A stretch of 64,000 nt of DNA, taken from contig NZ_WSRZ01000003.1 of the NCBI RefSeq assembly GCF_009828585.1, positions 182,174 through 246,173 of the forward strand. The letters are read 5' to 3'. A model generated the notes under the pieces. It was given only the letters and a program-made list of their open reading frames with translations. It did no database searches and was not told the origin of the DNA. This DNA comes from Shewanella litoralis (GTDB lineage Bacteria > Pseudomonadota > Gammaproteobacteria > Enterobacterales > Shewanellaceae). The position numbers and the translations under genes are program-made. Positions 37,377 through 46,573 of this stretch are shown piece by piece (the first letter of the stretch is position 1; every line of letters starts with the position of its first letter).

Positions 37377-38282
37377 TTATTTCACCCCATTAAGTAGGGC
37401 TAATAAGCTGTCGTATAAGCTGAATAAATCTTGGCTTTGCTCATTGCCACCGACAGACATTGGTAACATCACAACCGGTAAATTAGCACGTTCGCCTAAC
37501 CATTTAGCACCACGCTCGTCCTGATAAGACGCGACAATTACCGCCATCACATCTCCTTTTTCAGCACGAGCAAGCAAGCTTGCTAAGTGACTACTTGTTG
37601 GGGCTAAGCCTGGTTTTGGCTCAAGATCGGCCACTTGCTCAATTCCCGTCCAGTTAAATAAATAACGGAAACTTGAGTGATAAGCGATAACCTTTTTACC
37701 GGCTAACGCTTTAGCTTGCGCCTGCCATTGAGGGATTTTAGCCTGCCAACGTTGACTAAAATCAGTCAATGATTGCTGGTACTCACTGCTGTTTTGCGGA
37801 TCAATTTCAATCAGTTTTGCACTCAGCGCTTTCGCCACAGCCAACATACGCTCTGGGTCTAAATGTAAGTGTGGATTGCCTTTGGCATGTACATCGCCCA
37901 TTGAGCGGTCAACACTGGTAAGTTTATCTAACGTGTCGATTTGCTCAGCTGCAAAAAATAGCCCTTTATCGGTTGATTTAACCTTAGGGTTAGAGGCTTT
38001 CATCTGCAGCATAGGCAGCCAGCCGATTTCTAAATCGGCACCGGCACACACCACTAAATCAGCCTGGCGCATTTTTGCAATTAAGCTTGGACGCGCCTGC
38101 ACTTGATGAGGGTCTTGCATGGCTGTCGTTGCTGAGTATACGTCTGCCGATGGCGCTAAAGTTTTAGCTAAAGCACCGTATTCTGCTTCACAGGCAAACA
38201 CGTTAAGTTCCGCTTTTGCTGTCGCGGTAAACAGCAGTGACAATGACGTCACCGCTAAAAGCATTTTAGAATTGATGCGCAC
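37377..38282 (-). CDS. Zinc ABC transporter substrate-binding protein (ZnuA-like)
   Basis: 301 residues of the cluster A-I metal-binding proteins. A signal peptide (KMLLAVTSLSLLFTATAKA) is followed by ELNVFACEAEYGALAKTLA. Metal ligands are indicated by MQDPHQVQARPS, GNPHLHLDPERML, YHSSFRYLF and ASYQDERGAKWLGE. The His-rich loop of E. coli ZnuA is reduced to VHAKGNPHLH, so affinity may differ. The start GTG at 38282 has AGGAG 6 bases ahead and overlaps the upstream outer-membrane gene by 17 bases; the internal ATG at 38264 is less likely. Confidence 0.9.
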   Translation of the reverse strand: MRINSKMLLAVTSLSLLFTATAKAELNVFACEAEYGALAKTLAPSADVYSATTAMQDPHQVQARPSLIAKMRQADLVVCAGADLEIGWLPMLQMKASNPKVKSTDKGLFFAAEQIDTLDKLTSVDRSMGDVHAKGNPHLHLDPERMLAVAKALSAKLIEIDPQNSSEYQQSLTDFSQRWQAKIPQWQAQAKALAGKKVIAYHSSFRYLFNWTGIEQVADLEPKPGLAPTSSHLASLLARAEKGDVMAVIVASYQDERGAKWLGERANLPVVMLPMSVGGNEQSQDLFSLYDSLLALLNGVK

Positions 38283-39474
38283 CGTGAGCTCCTAATGACA
38301 TGACATATTGTAAAGTAACGATATTATCGTCTTCGAAACCATCAAAGTTAGTACCTTGCTGATGGGTATACTGCAAGCGCACAGTAGAGAAATGGCTGCT
38401 GTGCCATGCAAGGCTAACTTCAGTTTCTTTCAGCTTTTGCGGGTCTAAATGATCTTCATGAATTTCAAACGTATCCACTTGACCATAACGCACACCAGCA
38501 GACCAGCTTGGAGAGAACTGATAAACGCTGCTTAAATACCAACCTTCATGATAATCATCACCGCTTAATTCATGGTCATGGTCATCTACATCGCCGACAT
38601 CATCAACATGTCCTGGTTCTTCACCAAAAATATCTGTCACTCTGAAGTATTCACCGCTTACAGTAAGATTTTGGTACTTGTAGTTACCATTAGGTGCCCA
38701 CTTGTAAACAAAATCAGCGATGTAAGTATTCTCACCTGTATATGAAGCACTGTGGCTGTGATCATGCTCATCAGCGACTTCCTCTTCTTCATCGTCATGC
38801 TCTTCAGCATAGGCTAAGCCATTTTCATTGCGTAAATAACTTAACCCTAGCTGCCATGAACTCTCGACACCAATATCGCCACCAATTTTGGTTAAAGCTG
38901 TAAACACACCGACATCGTCAAAATCACGCTCGCCATGTTCGTCAGCAGCGCGCAAACTGTCCCCGCCAAATGCTTCAAGACCCATGGTCCAGTACAGATC
39001 AGTTGGGGCAACATAACTTAAGCGCACACCATCATCAAAATAATGGCCGCCTAAAAAAGCACGATATGCTGCAGGACGCTCAGAAAATGCATCCGTGTGT
39101 AGATGTTGATTATTTAAGTAACCAACATCAGACAAGAAACGACCCGCACGCACAGACAAACCACTTGGTAGCGCTAACGTTTGAATAAACGCTTCTTCTA
39201 GATTTAATTCAGTTTCACCGTCGTGAGACTCCACCACTGCGGTCACTTTACCGTAGAACATTTCATCAATATTGGCACTTAACGCCAATTCCGTTTCGCC
39301 TAAACCAAAGCCTTCGCCACGCTCAGCCAGTGGGCGGTCGCCTGTTTGATAATAACCGTCTAATACGGCACTAATACTCGGATTAGTTAAACTAGAGTCT
39401 TCAGCCATTGCCGAATAAGAACCAAAAGCACATGCTAGTGCCAATAAAGAAACGCGAGTGTTTAACGCAGACAT
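38266..39474 (-). CDS. Outer-membrane barrel protein with acidic His-rich loops (zinc-uptake locus)
   Basis: About 402 residues with a signal peptide (NTRVSLLALACAFGSYSAMA). The body is beta-barrel-like and ends in Phe (GAHGAHQF). Two predicted external loops are metal-binding in character: EEHDDEEEEVADEHDHSHS (about 235-253) and GHVDDVGDVDDHDHELSGDD (about 292-311). It is not a TonB-dependent receptor: no plug domain or TonB box is visible. Position and overlap with znuA suggest a zinc-related porin. ATG at 39474 has GGAGAT upstream and is preferred over the earlier start. Confidence 0.75.
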   Translation of the reverse strand: MSALNTRVSLLALACAFGSYSAMAEDSSLTNPSISAVLDGYYQTGDRPLAERGEGFGLGETELALSANIDEMFYGKVTAVVESHDGETELNLEEAFIQTLALPSGLSVRAGRFLSDVGYLNNQHLHTDAFSERPAAYRAFLGGHYFDDGVRLSYVAPTDLYWTMGLEAFGGDSLRAADEHGERDFDDVGVFTALTKIGGDIGVESSWQLGLSYLRNENGLAYAEEHDDEEEEVADEHDHSHSASYTGENTYIADFVYKWAPNGNYKYQNLTVSGEYFRVTDIFGEEPGHVDDVGDVDDHDHELSGDDYHEGWYLSSVYQFSPSWSAGVRYGQVDTFEIHEDHLDPQKLKETEVSLAWHSSHFSTVRLQYTHQQGTNFDGFEDDNIVTLQYVMSLGAHGAHQF

Positions 39475-39740
39475 GATATCTCCAAAATACAACAAATAGC
39501 CGACTTTCTAGGTAGTAATACACCGGCTGATAACAGAAAAATGGGGTACCTAAGTCAGAGATAAAAGATTAATAATCATATCGATTAAACACTATAAAAC
39601 TTGCTGTTTAACTTTGCTAAATACACTGAACTAACACCTCAATAGCTTAGCTATTGCTGGCGAATGAATACAGCTCGCAAAGTAAAAGGCCGCTATAGCG
39701 TCATTTACTATCCTGAGATTAGGTTAAAAACGTTGTTGGA

Positions 39741-40037
39741 TTAACGAGATACAGGCGGGGCACGGCTTTGGTAGTAAGCTTGAAATGCGCTAACAAGACA
39801 AGGTAATGTAAATTGCAGACGTTCAAAGGTTTGCTTACTTGCGGTAAACACAAGTTCGCTGGTGTGAATGGTTTTATTTAACTGATGTTGATGAAAACAT
39901 AAGGTACAGTGATTTTGCACCCCATCATCAAGATGGCGAACCGAGTGGGCAGACGCAGCAATAGACAGCACAATCAAAATGGCACTGAGCCAGATTGCGA
40001 TAGTTTGTCTAATGTGGATGCGTGAACTCAACGGCAA
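39741..40037 (-). CDS. Small membrane protein with HCxxC-His motif, possible zinc chaperone
   Basis: 98 residues: an N-terminal basic segment, one hydrophobic helix (TIAIWLSAILIVLSIAASA), then a periplasmic part with NHCTLCFHQHQ, a CxxC plus two His that could bind zinc. It resembles the DUF2946-type small proteins found beside zinc uptake genes, sometimes named zinc chaperones. No ATG fits; the start is TTG 40037 (or TTG 40031), with TGGAG ahead. It is separated from the barrel gene by 266 AT-rich bases and may have its own promoter. Confidence 0.6.
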   Translation of the reverse strand: MPLSSRIHIRQTIAIWLSAILIVLSIAASAHSVRHLDDGVQNHCTLCFHQHQLNKTIHTSELVFTASKQTFERLQFTLPCLVSAFQAYYQSRAPPVSR

Positions 40038-40245
40038 AACTCCATCAGGTTAATAAATGTGAGCATTAGTGTAAAATAGCCGTGCTGAAAAGCAACAGAT
40101 AGATTGTGACAATTCATGATCACGGATTAATAACATCGCGCAACTGCTGACTTTTTCATCACGTTAGGCATTTTTAAGATAAGCTTAAGCTGTGACTCAT
40201 ACCATTAACACAACAGGCAAAAACCACCTCAATAGGACCCACATC

Positions 40246-40371
40246 ATGGCACAATTTATTCGCGAAAATATCGGCATCATTTTAGTCATGGCCATCGTAG
40301 GCATTGTCGTGCTCGGCGGAATTTACTATGTAGAGTCGTCTTTAGAAAGCCAAGTCATCGTGGTCGACTAA
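40246..40371 (+). CDS. 41-residue single-helix membrane protein
   Basis: Short frame starting ATG GCA CAA (40246). A soluble N-terminus MAQFIRENIG precedes one membrane helix (IILVMAIVGIVVLGGIYYV), followed by a polar tail ESSLESQVIVVD. An AGGA ribosome binding site lies ~10 bases ahead, and the frame ends 17 bases before a convergent gene. Its small size makes the call uncertain, but the helix and ribosome binding site fit a genuine small membrane protein. Confidence 0.55.
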   Translation: MAQFIRENIGIILVMAIVGIVVLGGIYYVESSLESQVIVVD

Positions 40372-40387
40372 ACAAACCAGTTCACGC

Positions 40388-40711
40388 TTATTGATTATTT
40401 ATGCTAGCGTCGTCTTCTGGCGCTTCCACCATTTTTAAATGATCCATAATGTGTGACAAGCCCACCACAATAACCGCCAAAATCATCAGTGGCGTGGTGA
40501 TATGCGCAACATCATCAACAAAATACGCCGCTAATGCCGCTATAACCCCACCATAAAAGCCGCTAATTTTAATCAAGGCTAAGGTTTTATTATGCCCAAG
40601 CCATGCCGCACAATGTGGGCATTGCACCTCAACCGACAATCCCTTGCCGCGGCTTTCAGTAACTTTCGCAATAGAAAAGTGTTTATAGCAATGGGCGCAT
40701 TGCAATGACAT
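40388..40711 (-). CDS. Zinc-ribbon membrane protein of unknown function
   Basis: 107 residues. Two CxxC pairs (CAHC at about 5-8 and CPHC at about 31-34) form a zinc-ribbon-like N-terminus. Two membrane helices follow (ISGFYGGVIAALAAYFV and TPLMILAVIVVGLSHIM). An acidic tail EAPEDDASINNQ ends the chain. The start ATG at 40711 is divergent from the MscS gene. No family was recognised. Confidence 0.6.
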   Translation of the reverse strand: MSLQCAHCYKHFSIAKVTESRGKGLSVEVQCPHCAAWLGHNKTLALIKISGFYGGVIAALAAYFVDDVAHITTPLMILAVIVVGLSHIMDHLKMVEAPEDDASINNQ

Positions 40712-40840
40712 GTTGAGTACCGTTAATCAATAATGAGTCCAGTTTAACAAATAACCATGCTAATGACATTGCTGAACATAGCTCCATCAGTGGTTTTCTA
40801 TTATTATAATCGCAACTTAGCTTCATTAGGACGCGCTTAG

Positions 40841-42499
40841 ATGTTACGGACTTTACCTGCTTTACTTTTATTAACGACCACATTGTTAATCACGCCATCA
40901 GTGTCAGCACAAGACCCCATCACAGCAGCACCAGAAACAACCAGTGCCTCTAGTGTCGCTATCGACACTAATACGCTCAATAAAATGACCTTGTTGCAAC
41001 AAACCATTGATCATGACACGCAGTTATTATCGTCGGCTAAAGGCGAAATGCGTACCATTACCGAATATCGAATTAAAAATAAATCATCGCAGTTACGTGA
41101 TGAAATCGATCAGTTAATGACCTCCGGTACCACAGATCCACAATACCTTATCCCGTTAGTGCAAAATCAATTGGTGTTTTTACGCCAGGTGATTAGCTAT
41201 TTAGATGTCGATTTGTTGTTGCTCAGTAATCAACTAGGCCGTGACGATGACAGCAAAGTGATTGCCGCCATGTCTGACCGTGAATTTGAACGTGACCATT
41301 ACTTAAAAGCAACTTTAGAAACCCTACAATGGGCAGAAACCTTAGGCATTGATGTCGCCACGCAAAAGCAAACGTTTACCGACTTTATGCTTCAACGAGC
41401 CGATCAATTTGACAGCTTAGTGAATTACACCCAAGACGAATTACAAAAAGCCGTTGCTGAAGCCGCTAAAGCGGGTGCAGATATTAGCGCCGAACAAAAA
41501 GCCAATGTGCTGTCTTTAAAAGAACGTTTAGGACAAAACAGCTCAAGCTTAGCAATTTCGGCGTCAATCCTTGAAAGCTTAGGCGAAAATGTATCGCAAA
41601 TTAAACAAACCTTGTTTAGCGTGTCTGGTGACATTACCCAGGATGTATTGAACTTTAGCGTGGCGTCTAATTTACTCCAGGGTTGGGCCAAAGTGATTAA
41701 AGACCAAACCATCAATAACGGCCCTAATCTCACATTTAAAATTTTGGTGTTCTTGTTCATTTTGTTCGTGACCAGTTTAATCGCCAAAATCGTAAACCAA
41801 ATTATTGCCAAAACAGTCCGCGCCTCTAAACTACAATTTAGCCAACTGTTACAAGAGTTTTTTATCTCGCTGTCTAGTAAGGTGGTTTATGCCGTAGGCT
41901 TATTAATCGCCCTATCACAACTGGGGTTTGAACTTGGCCCATTACTCGCGGGCTTTGGTATCGCCGGTGTGATTATCGGGTTTGCATTACAAGACACACT
42001 GTCAAACTTTGCCTCGGGCATGATGATCTTAATTTATCGTCCATTTGATGTCGGCAACTTAATTAATGCCGCCGGAGTAACTGGCCGTGTGAGCCACATG
42101 AGCTTAGTGTCTACCACCATCAAAACGTTAGACAATCAAAGACTGATTGTTCCTAACAATAAAATTTGGGGGGATACTATTAATAATATTACCGCCGAGC
42201 ATCAACGCCGGGTAGACATGACCTTCGGCATTAGTTACAGCGACAATATTGAACATGCGGAAACGATTTTAAAAAGTATCGTTGAACAGCACCCTAAAGT
42301 TCATGCCCAACCAGAACCGATTGTAAAACTGCATACCTTAGGCGAATCATCTGTCGACTTTATCGTGAGACCCTGGGTCAACCCTGATGATTACTGGGAA
42401 GTCTATTGGGACATTACTCGGGCAGTTAAAATGCGCTTTGACGCTGAAGGTATTAGCATTCCGTTCCCGCAACGCGATGTGCATATTTATCAAAAATAA
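40841..42499 (+). CDS. MscS-family mechanosensitive channel
   Basis: 552 residues. A signal peptide (MLRTLPALLLLTTTLLITPSVSA) is followed by a large periplasmic helical region (about 40-270; many heptads such as LRDEIDQLM, ETLQWAETL). The inner-membrane helices are near 300-390, and the pore helix and upper Yefim domain follow (GFGIAGVIIGFALQDTLSNFASGMMILIYRPFDVG). The C-terminal MscS cytoplasmic part (LVSTTIKTLDNQRLIVPNNKIWGDTINN) is intact. It opens under membrane tension to release solutes. It is one of the long MscS forms with a periplasmic extension. Confidence 0.9.
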   Translation: MLRTLPALLLLTTTLLITPSVSAQDPITAAPETTSASSVAIDTNTLNKMTLLQQTIDHDTQLLSSAKGEMRTITEYRIKNKSSQLRDEIDQLMTSGTTDPQYLIPLVQNQLVFLRQVISYLDVDLLLLSNQLGRDDDSKVIAAMSDREFERDHYLKATLETLQWAETLGIDVATQKQTFTDFMLQRADQFDSLVNYTQDELQKAVAEAAKAGADISAEQKANVLSLKERLGQNSSSLAISASILESLGENVSQIKQTLFSVSGDITQDVLNFSVASNLLQGWAKVIKDQTINNGPNLTFKILVFLFILFVTSLIAKIVNQIIAKTVRASKLQFSQLLQEFFISLSSKVVYAVGLLIALSQLGFELGPLLAGFGIAGVIIGFALQDTLSNFASGMMILIYRPFDVGNLINAAGVTGRVSHMSLVSTTIKTLDNQRLIVPNNKIWGDTINNITAEHQRRVDMTFGISYSDNIEHAETILKSIVEQHPKVHAQPEPIVKLHTLGESSVDFIVRPWVNPDDYWEVYWDITRAVKMRFDAEGISIPFPQRDVHIYQK

Positions 42500-42505
42500 T
42501 AAACG

Positions 42506-42536
42506 AAAAAGCTCAAGTCACTGACTTGAGCTTTTT
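42506..42536. terminator. Terminator between mscS and the MaoC gene
   Basis: AAAAAGCTCAAG ... CTTGAGCTTTTT, a strong hairpin between convergent genes. Confidence 0.85.
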
Positions 42537-42559
42537 ACTATTGGCATTTACGTCGATGC

Positions 42560-43426
42560 TTATAAATAGGTCACATTGCCTTGCAAATGTGGTCTGCGCC
42601 CTTTAACGTCACGCATTTCAAAACGTTTACCGTTTTCAATACTTTCAAAGCCAAAAGTGACTTCTGATGGCATAAACACAGGGAGCTTAAACTCAACGTC
42701 AACCTGAAAAGCACGTTCGCCAATGTGTGGCATCAATTGTGATAACGCCCGCGCTTTTGACCACATACCATGGGCAAGTACACGCTCAAAGCCAAAACGT
42801 TTCGACAATAAAGGATGCAAATGGATAAGATTATAATCGCCAGAGGCTTTAGCGTAACGACGGCCTAAATCTTCCGTTAACCGCCATTGCTTTACATCTT
42901 CCCAGGCCATTTCCGACGCCTTAGGTGGGCGAGCACGACGACCGGGCGTGTCAATACGATATAAATACGTCGACAAGGCTTGCCATACTAATTCATCCGC
43001 CACAAATACCTTAGAGACTAAGTCAAACTCAAGACCTGAATCAGTATTACGACTGCCAGAAAGTTCACATTGTACCGTTAAGGTTTCATCAGCTCGCACA
43101 GGGCGAAATACACTGATGCTATTTTTAAGGTGGATCATGCCCAACAACGGAAAGGTCACCGCTTTATGGGTAAAAATAGTCGCATGTAATCGAAAAGCCC
43201 ACACATATAAATACGTTGGTGGTAACGTAACACCGTCAAATTCAAAGCCACACACTTCAGCATATTGGCGAATTTTCTCTTGTGACATCACCACATTTGA
43301 TGCTTGCACATAAATCGTCGGCAACGGTTGCTGATCCCACCCAGGCTTACGCCCAAACAGAATGTTGCGATACAAAGACAAAAGCGAAGGCATCGCTTTT
43401 AATTCAATAGCGTAGTCGTGACTCAC
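42560..43426 (-). CDS. MaoC-like (hotdog-fold) dehydratase family protein
   Basis: 288 residues. The C-terminal half carries the MaoC signature (RRYAKASGDYNLIHLHPLLSKRFGFERVLAHGMWSKA, with the Asp/His hydratase pair). The N-terminal half (VCGFEFDGVTLPPTYLYVWAFRLHATIF...PLLGMIHLKNS) looks like a second, non-catalytic hotdog. This double-hotdog form acts as an (R)-specific enoyl-CoA hydratase or on polyketide-type thioesters; the substrate is unknown. The start is GTG at 43426 with AGGGTC ahead. Confidence 0.85.
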   Translation of the reverse strand: MSHDYAIELKAMPSLLSLYRNILFGRKPGWDQQPLPTIYVQASNVVMSQEKIRQYAEVCGFEFDGVTLPPTYLYVWAFRLHATIFTHKAVTFPLLGMIHLKNSISVFRPVRADETLTVQCELSGSRNTDSGLEFDLVSKVFVADELVWQALSTYLYRIDTPGRRARPPKASEMAWEDVKQWRLTEDLGRRYAKASGDYNLIHLHPLLSKRFGFERVLAHGMWSKARALSQLMPHIGERAFQVDVEFKLPVFMPSEVTFGFESIENGKRFEMRDVKGRRPHLQGNVTYL

Positions 43427-43680
43427 AATATAGACCCTAAATAGACAGCCAAAATACTAAGCTGCAAAACGGTTAATCAATCATTATACCTTACAGTATT
43501 GAGGTTACTAAATAGCTAATTGTTAAATGCGTTTAATATCCGTTGTGGTGGCAGTCCATATTGATTTATCGGCAAACTTTTCTTTACTGTCTGGACACAA
43601 CTGATGATTTGTCTTTACCTTTTTTCATTCGCAATGAGACAATTACAACACTGACATTGATTCAATAACGTGATGATACC

Positions 43681-44454
43681 GTGCAAGATAAAAACTTCGA
43701 TAAACTCAGTCTTAAATTTGCTAACAACATCTACGGTACCACCAAAGGTGAAATCCGTGCAGCCGTGTTATGGCGAGACCTCGCTCCAGCACTTGCTGCT
43801 CAGGGTAAACCACGGTTACGAATTTTAGATGCGGGGGGGGGATTTGGTTTTTTGAGTCAAAAGTTTGCGGCGTTAGGTCACGAAGTAGTGCTTTGTGATA
43901 TTTCAGAACAAATGCTCGCATTGGCCAAACAACAAATTGCCGCATCCCAGACACCATTATCGATTGAATTAGTACACAGTCCTATTCAAGCATTAACAGC
44001 TGCACAATATGGGCAATTTGATGTCATATTGTGCCATGCCGTAGCTGAGTGGCTTATCGATGCCAACACCACCCTAAACGGACTGCTGCAACTACTTAAA
44101 CCTAATGGTTTATTTTCGTTGATGTTTTACAACAAAGAAGCGTTACGATTCCACAGCCTGGTGTCGGGTAATTTTGACTATGTAAAACGTGATTTTGTGG
44201 TTAAAAAGAAGGTCGGCTTAACCCCCACGCACCCACTATACATCGAAGATGTGCGCCAGTGGTTTGCCCAATGGCAACTCACAATGGTGACGCAGTCAGG
44301 GGTACGAGTCATTAACGATTACCTTAAAAAACATTTACCGCCTGACTTTGACACTCAACAACTGATAGAAATGGAGCTGGCTTACTCGCAACGCGAACCG
44401 TATTTATCGCTTGGCCGTTATGTCCATTTTTTAGCTCAATCACCGACAAAATAA
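43681..44454 (+). CDS. cmoM: tRNA 5-carboxymethoxyuridine methyltransferase
   Basis: 257-residue SAM-dependent methyltransferase that completes the mcmo5U34 modification in tRNA. The start MQDKNFDKLSLKFANNIYGTTKGEIRAAVLWRDL is very close to E. coli CmoM (SmtA); SAM motif I is LDAGGGFGFLSQKFA (about 49-63). The start codon is GTG at 43681. A run of nine G at 43833-43841 encodes the Gly-rich SAM loop; this is unusual for an otherwise AT-rich gene and a possible slippage site. Confidence 0.92.
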   Translation: MQDKNFDKLSLKFANNIYGTTKGEIRAAVLWRDLAPALAAQGKPRLRILDAGGGFGFLSQKFAALGHEVVLCDISEQMLALAKQQIAASQTPLSIELVHSPIQALTAAQYGQFDVILCHAVAEWLIDANTTLNGLLQLLKPNGLFSLMFYNKEALRFHSLVSGNFDYVKRDFVVKKKVGLTPTHPLYIEDVRQWFAQWQLTMVTQSGVRVINDYLKKHLPPDFDTQQLIEMELAYSQREPYLSLGRYVHFLAQSPTK

Positions 44455-44481
44455 CACTCGGATTGTTGCTTACTCACAGTA

Positions 44482-45390
44482 TCAACATTGCAATAAGGTG
44501 CATCGCGTTACCGTCGCACCTTGTTGTCTGAGTAAATCAGGGATAGCTTGTTGGCCAACAATATGCCCTGCACCCACCACAATAAACAATTGTTTTTGCG
44601 TTTTGCCTTGTAGCAACTGGATTATTTTGTGTGTCATTGAATGATTACGCTGCCACAATAATTTTTCCAAAAACTCGTCAGACTCACCCGCTTGCGCTTC
44701 CATAATTCGCGCTAATGCCTGCGCATCGCCTTGACGCCAAGCGTGGATCAAATCAAGCATTTCAGCATCGCTGGCGTTAATCGCATCGTCGAGCATTTGT
44801 AATTGTGTTTCTACTGAAAATGATGAAATAAGCTCAAATTGAAATTGAATACTTTCAAGTTCAATCAAGGCTTTGTCTTTTTTATTGGCAGTAAAATAGG
44901 CATCGACACCTTGTTCAGCACTGTACCCCAGCTCAGCAAAACGGTTTACGCTAATTTGCGTTGACTGTAACCAGGGGGCATATGGCGCTAACGCCTGGCA
45001 CATGGCTTGATGCGTTTGGCAATAGACCTTGCGCGTGGTATCAACATCAGCAGCAATGTCTGGCGACAACACCCCGTATTGTTGCAACAACGCTGCCGCA
45101 TTTCCTTGTGTAATATCAGCCTCAACCACCAATGCATCAGACTGCGTAAACGCCGATTCGATGTGTTGCGCTAAAGGATAGAAATCAGCTTGTCCAATAT
45201 GAATCGAACCTAATAAATAGGCTTGCTGTTGCTGATATTCTACTTTATAAAATACGGGTGAATCCAATGCCGCGGCAGGAAGGGCATATAAACACAGTAA
45301 CAATGTATAAAATAATTTGGCATTGCGTTGTAAATGACGATAAATCAAACCGATATTAAAATTAAGCCGACTTTTCCTTGTTGCCTGCAT
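44482..45390 (-). CDS. TraB/GumN family protein
   Basis: 302 residues. A signal-like N-terminus (LFYTLLLCLYALPAAA) leads to the TraB/GumN domain: YLLGSIHIGQADFYPL (GxxH motif, about 60-75), VVEADITQGN, ELESIQFQFELI and VVGAGHIVGQQAIPDLL. The conserved GxxH/ExE residues resemble those of the Tiki/TraB putative metalloprotease group. Although the family includes the GumN name from xanthan clusters, no exopolysaccharide genes lie nearby. It is most likely periplasmic or membrane-anchored. Confidence 0.85.
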   Translation of the reverse strand: MQATRKSRLNFNIGLIYRHLQRNAKLFYTLLLCLYALPAAALDSPVFYKVEYQQQQAYLLGSIHIGQADFYPLAQHIESAFTQSDALVVEADITQGNAAALLQQYGVLSPDIAADVDTTRKVYCQTHQAMCQALAPYAPWLQSTQISVNRFAELGYSAEQGVDAYFTANKKDKALIELESIQFQFELISSFSVETQLQMLDDAINASDAEMLDLIHAWRQGDAQALARIMEAQAGESDEFLEKLLWQRNHSMTHKIIQLLQGKTQKQLFIVVGAGHIVGQQAIPDLLRQQGATVTRCTLLQC

Positions 45391-45442
45391 AGCAGCTCCT
45401 TATAATTAGTTATATTCTTTACCCATGCAGTATGAGGCAATT

Positions 45443-45751
45443 ATGCCGTACACCAATGTTTTTCTACAGATAAAAGAAAACCTGCAAATAGCCTATAGAC
45501 AAGCCATTGATTCAGATACCCGCCTAGATGAGTTGCGTAAAGCAGGTCATGGTAAGTTTGTGGCGATTTTTACTGAAGACCAGGGGTTCACCGAAAGCAG
45601 TAACCGCTTTTTACCTTACGTGCAAGAGCTTGTCATTGAGTTCGATAAAATGCAAAACAGCACGCACGTCGCCCCAGAAACACTAGAAGCGTTTGTTAAA
45701 AAGCTCGCGACACTGCTACAAACACTGCAAGTGTTTAAGCTTGCTAAGTAA
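45443..45751 (+). CDS. Small helical protein of unknown function
   Basis: About 102 residues, soluble, mostly helical by composition (YTNVFLQIKENLQIAYRQAID, LRKAGHGKFVAIFTED, YVQELVIEFDKMQ, LEAFVKKLATLLQTLQVFKL). No Cys, signal peptide or helix long enough for the membrane. ATG 45443 has TGAGG ahead and is chosen over an earlier in-frame ATG at 45425. The promoter region is shared with the divergent TraB gene. No family recognised. Confidence 0.6.
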   Translation: MPYTNVFLQIKENLQIAYRQAIDSDTRLDELRKAGHGKFVAIFTEDQGFTESSNRFLPYVQELVIEFDKMQNSTHVAPETLEAFVKKLATLLQTLQVFKLAK

Positions 45752-45888
45752 CCTAACGTTTCATTAGCTGTGCTTATGTTGGCTTTGCGGGCTTTAATGG
45801 TGACTTCACTGGCTGAATAAAAAATAAAAGCTCCAACTGTGGAGCTTTTGCTTTTAAAGCGATATATCCAATGACGTCACCAAAAGCA

Positions 45889-46413
45889 CTATAACTTAGG
45901 CTCAACACTCTTTTGCAGCCAATCGGTAAAAAGCGTGGTTTCATACTGAAACGGCCTGTCATTGAAACGGTGCGAGTTGTACATAAAGCTCATATCAGTG
46001 ATTTTTTCATCACCGCTAATGATGACCTTATCCCCCTCATTTACTGTAAAACTAAATGTAGCACGTGGTGGATACAAATCTTTTACAATGCGTAAATCAC
46101 CTGGTGTCGCACCAAAGGTTGGGCGCATGTCTCCGGCTAAATCCAGATTAGTCACTTGCATGTGCAAGGTTTGCCCCGGTTTAAGCGACTTTTCAGCCTG
46201 TTTATTAATATTTTTAGTTAAGGTTTCAAATAAGCGCTTTTCAAAACGCGATTGCAGTTCCGTAGAGGTTTTAATATCTCGAAATTCTTTTGGATTTTGC
46301 CATTCAATTTTTACCACGCCAACTTCCGTTAGCGGATTAGGCTCAGGCGCATCTTCAGCCATCGCAACCTGCCCCGAAAATACCGAAGCCAATAGTAAAT
46401 ATTTAATCTTCAT
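45889..46413 (-). CDS. DUF3016 exported protein
   Basis: 174 residues with a signal peptide (YLLLASVFSGQVAMA). The body matches DUF3016: VVKIEWQNPKEFRDIKTSTELQSRFEKRLFETL, TLHMQVTNLDLAGDMRP, and RIVKDLYPPRATFSFTV. It is periplasmic and of unknown function. Gene start at 46413 follows a GGAGG. It is not part of an obvious operon. Confidence 0.85.
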   Translation of the reverse strand: MKIKYLLLASVFSGQVAMAEDAPEPNPLTEVGVVKIEWQNPKEFRDIKTSTELQSRFEKRLFETLTKNINKQAEKSLKPGQTLHMQVTNLDLAGDMRPTFGATPGDLRIVKDLYPPRATFSFTVNEGDKVIISGDEKITDMSFMYNSHRFNDRPFQYETTLFTDWLQKSVEPKL

Positions 46414-46573
46414 AATAAACCTCCAAAATACCTAACCGTTCTCCACTTTAACGCGGATAACTTGAGCTGCGCAGCAGTAACATGAGTCGCCACTCATAGT
46501 GACATATTCAATGCATTCACTTTAGCGTTATCAAGCTGAACCAACGCTTAACAAGAACAATCTAGTCACGCGC

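Noticed and set aside
39475-39740. Possible Zur box before the outer-membrane zinc-locus gene
   Set aside because: I scanned for a GTAATGTTATAACATTAC-like palindrome and found none convincing.
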